In this document: in pieces, positions 58,001-64,000 of the stretch
Numbering within the stretch: position 1 is the stretch's first letter
Layout: the number at the start of each line of letters is the position of its first letter
Assembly: GCF_003590095.1 (NCBI RefSeq)
Contig: NC_039480.1
Location: forward strand, 17,399,328 to 17,463,327
Length of the DNA stretch: 64,000 bases
From: Trichoplusia ni
Taxonomy: Eukaryota > Arthropoda > Insecta > Lepidoptera > Noctuidae
Direction: 5' to 3'
Translations under genes and position numbers: made by a program
The notes under the pieces: generated by a model
What the model was told of the DNA's origin: nothing
The model's database searches: none
Seen by the model: only the letters and a program-made list of their open reading frames with translations

Positions 58001-60063
58001 GATTTATCTATAATCCGTAAAAATCTACCAAACAGATTTCTATCTGATTTCAACTTAATCTGTTTATAGACATTAAATACATTCCAATTTGTAATTATAC
58101 GTGGAATATTCAGTTAAAGTTAATGTATGTGAGACATACTAGAATAAAATATTTGAAGTAGCGGATATGGTGCAAACGGTTGAGGCCGATATATCGAAAG
58201 CAATTGAACATGAAGGTGAAAATGATATATGAGGTATAAGAGCCCTTGGAGCTCGCAGAAGTACATATTATTTTTATATGATCTGAATAATATCTAGAAT
58301 ATTATGAAGTTCAATAGAATGGGAGAAGGAAATTGACAAGAGATAGACCAATAACAAGCGTGTACAAAATGCATAGCTATGTAAGATAAGAATAAAAAAT
58401 AAGAATGGTTAGGAGATAACTGAAGAATACGAGGCAAATTGAATAAATTTGAAAAACCTTAGGTTAGCAAAATGCAATTGTCAGAAGGTAAGAAGAATCT
58501 TTCAAAATAAAAACTGGGCATAGAAATAGAAAATGTTATAGGAATTTTCTTAGACATTTCTACAAGACTCATTTTCTATCGTCAATTCAGTGACCAAGTT
58601 TTTAACTCTACCCTTCTGCGACCCCATTGATCAATAAACTGTGAGTCTACAGTTCCAAATATATCGCATACTCATTATGCATGAAGGTTTCCATAGTCTT
58701 GCGAAACGGCACTCCGGGTCATCAAAACTGTCGTCTTGCCTACAAATTACATTGCGACAGACTGACGGATCCATCGACCCTTGTACTCAAGCCCTAATCA
58801 ATTCTGAGTGCTAGATTGGTGCTTGATATCATTTTCTTGTCACACCAAGATATTTTATGGCTTAGAATTTGGTTTGTGTGAGTCAACTATGTCTGGATTG
58901 CTATTTGGTTATGTAAGACAAAAAATCTTATAGTGGGTGTTTTTTTTGGCTTATTAAATTTTGGGATCTGCCAGTCCATTGAAATTTTGATATTTGTCAG
59001 TCAATCGGCCTCACTGTATGCTATATTAACGTAATGATTACAGTAATTAAATATTTCAATTACCTCAGGAATCTTAAGTGCAGTTCCAGCAAACGTCAAT
59101 AAACATGGGTTTAATTTATTTTTATTATGCAACTGATTTCAATTTCAAGTCTGACATTAAATGCGAATATATTTCGTTGCATTTACTTATGCAGCGACCT
59201 TTACGTTATGAACTTTGACACATCTAGAAGAGACTGGATGGACGTGGCTAGTTTTAACCAATATACTTCAAGTGGAGAGAATTAAGACGTTTCTTTTATA
59301 ACTTACTGTTGTGACTCATTGTGTACTAGTGTGACTTAAATTTTCATAATCCCTTAAAAGAAAGTTCACAAGACGAACGTAAGTTACCCATAGTTAACAC
59401 CTTAAAAAAATATATTGTGTGTCTAACAAGAATTTCAGGTAATAGCCCGACCAAAGATATGTATCATAAGATATATGGTTTAAGAAATCAGGCTTAAAAA
59501 TAGCATTAATATGTCAAACAAGATGTCAAAAAATTAACAACTAAAGCATGTCGTATTTGTCTAAACCATTTTAATATTGTCATAAAGCAAACAGTAGAAA
59601 ATCAATAACTTTAACCACATTTAATCTTCTAGACGTACAACAAAACCACTAAACCATTATGACATTAAAAATCGTAATACAAAGTGACAACCTAACATAC
59701 AGTGTCCTTACCGAGACCCGGCGGCCTTGTATGCGCGTGCGCAAGCTTTCAACACCAAGTTACCCAATAACCACCAGTATGGCAAGAGCCACGGAATGCT
59801 GATGTTCGCTCTGAGGTTTGGGTCAATTTAAAATGGTTGTTACAACCAGCGTTAATTGAGCCTGGTCAGTTTGGAGTTTGTTTGGTAAGTAGGTACCTAC
59901 TATAATTATTTTACTTGTACTGCAGACAAAGCTTCAGTACTGCATTATAATATATCAAACAAAGACTTACAACAGCTTTACAATAATTTATTGTAATTGA
60001 TCAGAAGTTAGTACCACATTGTAATAGCACTTTGCCGGCAGTTATTGGAAACAATTATATTTC

Positions 60064-60098
60064 TACAAGTTTATGGCAACCGGTGCCATAAACTTGTA
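60064..60098. repeat. 15-bp perfect palindrome with 5-nt loop
   Basis: TACAAGTTTATGGCA (60064-60078) is the exact reverse complement of 60084-60098, with loop ACCGG. Confidence 0.85.
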
Positions 60099-61446
60099 CC
60101 TATCTTAGGGTACTGCAGGGTTGAGTAGGTCAGATAGGCTTTATCTCCTTAAAAACAATGGTAATAAATGCATCCTGTTAGACTGGAAGAAGACCTCAAC
60201 ATACAAGATGACTTCGCTGAAGATAAAGTTTATGACAAATTAAAAAAAATTGAACTCTAATTTGAGTGTACTCCATCCATCTCCATAATCCTGATTTCCT
60301 ATATTGAGCAGCTTCTAAAAATCAGAATTTGAACGGGCTCAACTAAAGAGACTGGACAATCCACCGGGGCTCAAAACAAACTGGTCGTTTCAACTAGTTT
60401 CGCGAGTAGTCAAGAAGTTGATATTTACGTGGTCAATTGAATGAATATTATTACCAAATTTTTTGGACGTTAATGAGAAATAAACTGTACCAAATAACTA
60501 GTAGGTACCTTTGTGTCGTAAGTTTTATTTGATTGTACTTCAAACGGTTTCCTTTACTGTTCTTTGTCTTGCTGCCTACACTCTTCGGTTAACAGGCGTC
60601 ATATTACTTATGTATTTAGACTAATGATTCTAATTATGTTAAGAGTAAGGTCAGATTACATATTAATTTTGGTTTGACTTTAGAACAAAAAAATCTTACA
60701 CAATGAAGCAGTCTTGTATTCAAAGTCTTGGCTGGCAAGGTTTTTAATGTTGACGAATAAATATTAAACTACTTGAGGACCTACTGCCAACTCTTAAATT
60801 AATATTTATGACAGCCGTTGTTGAGTTTTGTATAGCGCAACTGCACTATCACTATTTGACTGGCAATAACCCCCCATAGTTGGTCAAGCAGCAATTTAAC
60901 ATTGAAAGTACAGAAATAAATCCAAACAAGTACTTAAAGTATGATTGCCACTATATATATTGACATAGAAATAAACCTAACGCCATAATACACCTTAGAA
61001 CGTTAACACCAATAGAGGCAGTTAAAACACCTAATAAATATGAACATCAAATGTTAACTTTAGTAACAACAAATTAAGAAATTGAGTTCCATGATTTACA
61101 AAACAAGCGTCGTACACAACATTTCACAATGGTTAACGAAGTGCATTCATAAATAGATAATACGGATTCTGTTGCAAAAAGTCAAGGTCGTGATCTGGTC
61201 ATGTTGAAAACTACAAACAGTAAATGATTAAGCAATGAGAAATTTTAAATGGATTGATTGGTGTTTTTGTAAACTTATCAACATCGAAAAACCTAGCGCG
61301 AATAATAAGATCAAGACAAGATACTCGGGACACATAAAATTTAGACTAATGTAATAGTTCATGGACTTGTCATGATAAAAAAAAACATTTGTACTGTACA
61401 TTGAATTAAGTAAGCAAGATGAGTCGATCGCATAATAAAGGTCTCG

Positions 61447-61540
61447 GGTCCAGTCTGGATGAGACTAGCACAGGACCAAGGTACAAGCAAGGGGAAGCCC
61501 AGTTATGGGAGGATAAAGGCTGTGGATGATGATGATAGAA
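61447..61540 (+). mobile_element. Non-LTR retrotransposon 3' end
   Basis: 'gggtccagtctggatgagac', 'tagcacaggaccaaggtaca' and 'gaggataaaggctgtggatg' followed by (GAT)n matches the C-terminal and 3' end pattern of common lepidopteran LINEs, whose copies usually finish with a GAT repeat. Strongly truncated. Confidence 0.55.
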
Positions 61541-64000
61541 TTAAGTTGAAGTTGAAGTCCAGGAAAATGAGAGAATAACGTAATCTTTGCCATACCACGG
61601 TGTCAAATAGTAGAAAACCGGGCAGAGTAAAGAGTCTGACAATGGTAGACATAAAACTAGTTTTATCATCGCTGAGGTATTAGGCAAAGATCCATCCGAT
61701 AGAATAGAATAAATCCTGACAAACACTTTCAAAGAAGATATAGTTATTTAAGCCAAACTTTATGTTTCTTTGCCCGGATATAACCTGTTGCTGCCTGACT
61801 TCAGGCTCAGTCAAGGCTGTACTGAAACTTTTAATCCTATTTAAGAATAAGTAGTTGTTCAAGAAACGAGATTATTAATATTGCCTTACGAGAAATCTGA
61901 GTAGAAAAAAAGGATTTATTTAGATTGTCTAGATTTAAATATATGTAAATAATTGGGATGGTTGACTATAAATGATTTTGTCGAAATGTTTTTGGACTCA
62001 CATACTTACGTAGGAGACAAGGAAAATGATAAAACAAATAAAGAATTACATAGTAATTTTGGAGATTTTTTATCTTACATATAAATTACATCACAAGTAA
62101 AGGATAGTCAATCAAAGAATGACCTTTTCAAAGCAGGAACTTATTGCTAAGAGAAACCAGTATAAAATGTTGTAAACATTATGCAGAAAGGAACCATTAG
62201 CAAGTATTCACTCCGTACTGGCCGAGGTAATGTTGACTTAACTTTCGCCAAGACCAAATGATACTTTCTAGAGTTCATCGAGGTTAATATTGTGAACCGT
62301 ACCATGTTTAGCTTTTGTTTTTTATCTAATACTATAGTTATTTTATGTTTTTCCCAGTTCAAAGCTAAGATATTTTTATATTATCAGAAGAATTTTTATT
62401 TTTTTGCAATTTTGTACCCCTTTCTTGTTAGATGATGTAGAAATCCACATTTTTTTATGTCTTCTCAGAAGCATACTAATAAATATATGATCGTATTTTT
62501 GTGTCCAAAATGTGTCTACCACACCACCTATATAAACTACACTCTAGTTGTTCTAGTTTTACATTGGAAAGATCGAAAAAAAGCTTCAAAGATAAAACTT
62601 TCTATTCAAAATTCGTCTTCATAGATTCAAGTCTGTGATAGTCAAGGGTACCAAAATAAACGGAGCGACTTAATCCATCTAATCTCACTTCTAATAGTAT
62701 AAATAATGAAGAAAACTAAATTGAACATTCCTTCTTATTAACCTGAGAGACAGTCAGACTAATTCTGTGCTTGCTCACCTAGAATTTATGTAGAAAACTT
62801 AATTATACTGTTCAGGCTAAGCGTAGGTAAGCCTTGTAGATAGTATATATAAAGAAACATGTTCTTTTTAAATGGCCAAACAATTTTCTTTTTAATGAGA
62901 TAAAAAGAACTGTGTTTTCTCCGTTCTAATGTGACTACTCTAAGAGAGAGGGAATTTTGAAAAATTTAAACCACTGTATTTTGGTCTCTCTGAAAAACAA
63001 AATTCAATTACATCAGGGGTCATGTAATAAGTAGTTAAACGACAGCTAGGTAACATGTAACTGCATTAGACGTCGATGTCTCAAGTTCTAATTTTAACAG
63101 TTGCCTCAATACAGCCTTTCACTACTTAGACATAATCTTTTCTGATCTTTTAACCCGAGCCATGTTCATTATTGAGGAATCCTAGTTTGCAGTAACGCTG
63201 AACTTAGTTGAATTACCTTAAATAGCGTCTCGACTTTTGCAATGAAGATGCCAAATTCCGACAATTCCTCTTAGGTAAATGAAGATTTAATAGATGCAGA
63301 CTTAATCACTTTGGTAGAAAAGGTAGATAGGTATTTGTCTACTTGCCATCTGCTAATAAAAACATGTATTCTCCTCATTTGAGATATTTTTGTGTCCATT
63401 TGTTGCTCTCTCTTTTTTTCTCTACACCATACAATTTTACCTGTGACACTTAAATTATGGTAATGCATCAAATATACCCCAATCTAAATGACTTCATATT
63501 ATAGTCGTGCTAAAAAGCTTCAATTGCAGTACAATCAAGATCCAAACGTACAACAAAAAACAAAAGAACATGCCTATTAAAATATTCACCAAATCAATCA
63601 CCATTCCAATTCGTACGTTCCCAGCAAAAACTCGTAGGCTCATAGGCGTACTAGGAAGCTAGGCGTCAATGCGTGTCAGACTTTTACCACGGCACCTCGT
63701 CTTATTGTCATGCAATAAATAATACGTAACCATTACGTGGTGCGTACACAAAGCGAGAATAAAGCTGGAACTTAATTGTATATCAACGCTAATGTATGTT
63801 GGTTTTGTAAAATTGTTTGTATTGTGTTTGGTAACTTGGTGAGAGGCTTTTGAGTTGATCGCCACTGAAAACTATCCACATTAAAAAGTGTGTAGGCAGC
63901 AATGGTTATTAAAATTTGTTCTACATGTACGTGTTTTATCAAGTTTGTACTTTGACGACTCGGTTTTACTTATTTTAATGATTTCTTGTAAGAGTATAAA

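Larger units (their letters stand above)
26384..64000. other. 5' part of Cht7 locus: first intron or upstream flank
   Basis: No recognisable protein-coding gene was found in this 37.6 kb. Exon A is internal, so at least one upstream exon should lie here or beyond, but no ATG-to-donor stretch stands out. Repeats, possible regulatory motifs and degraded reading frames are listed separately. Stretches in which I see nothing beyond AT-rich DNA include 26400-27180, 31370-32890, 35450-37280, 37750-41030, 41230-44530, 48060-51130, 55030-59700 and 61550-64000, apart from isolated motifs. Confidence 0.6.

Noticed and set aside
1..64000. CRISPR arrays, phage or bacterial operons, viral genes
   Set aside because: No regular spaced repeats, ribosome-binding sites, gene clusters or viral proteins were seen. 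The DNA is eukaryotic with GT-AG introns.

Overview
The window looks like gene-poor, AT-rich nuclear DNA from a moth or butterfly. Three things support this: a chitinase split into small exons with GT-AG introns, tRNA-derived SINEs of the kind that end in a 'GGGTCTGGGTGT'-like body, and many copies of repeats beginning 'ACTAGCTGTTGCCCGCG', which are familiar from lepidopteran genomes. There is no operon-like structure and no bacterial or viral gene cluster.

One protein-coding gene can be supported. It lies on the minus strand and enters the window from the left edge. It is a glycoside hydrolase family 18 chitinase, most likely group III (Cht7). Five consecutive internal coding exons can be read with consistent phases: A 26302-26383, B 18705-18907, C 17052-17289, D 14026-14205 and E 1028-1151. 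Together they give 275 codons plus two bases. They encode a hydrophobic N-terminal segment, a basic Ser/Thr-rich linker, and the first part of a GH18 catalytic domain, including the GGW strand and the catalytic motif FDGLDVDWEYP. The rest of the gene lies beyond position 1. The true first exon, with the start codon and promoter, was not identified; it must lie to the right of 26383.

By region: 1-1027 is intron. 1152-14025 is a 12.9-kb intron that holds a well-formed tRNA-Gly(TCC) gene on the plus strand, several SINEs and a cluster of DRE-type TATCGATA motifs. 14206-18704 holds two short introns with old retrotransposon pieces. 18908-26301 is a 7.4-kb intron that holds a 5'-truncated LINE with a 14-bp target duplication, a striking 190-bp perfect inverted repeat and a minisatellite. 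26384-64000 is either the first intron or the 5' flank. It is repeat-rich and contains no recognised gene. It holds LINE, SINE and MITE copies, a head-to-head pair of one repeat family, a palindromic EcRE-type nuclear-receptor site, and a degraded unidentified reading frame near 27.2-27.9 kb.

The most unusual structure is the 190-bp perfect inverted repeat inside the chitinase intron. If transcribed with the gene it would fold into a long dsRNA hairpin. I did not find a convincing, wholly new biological system.
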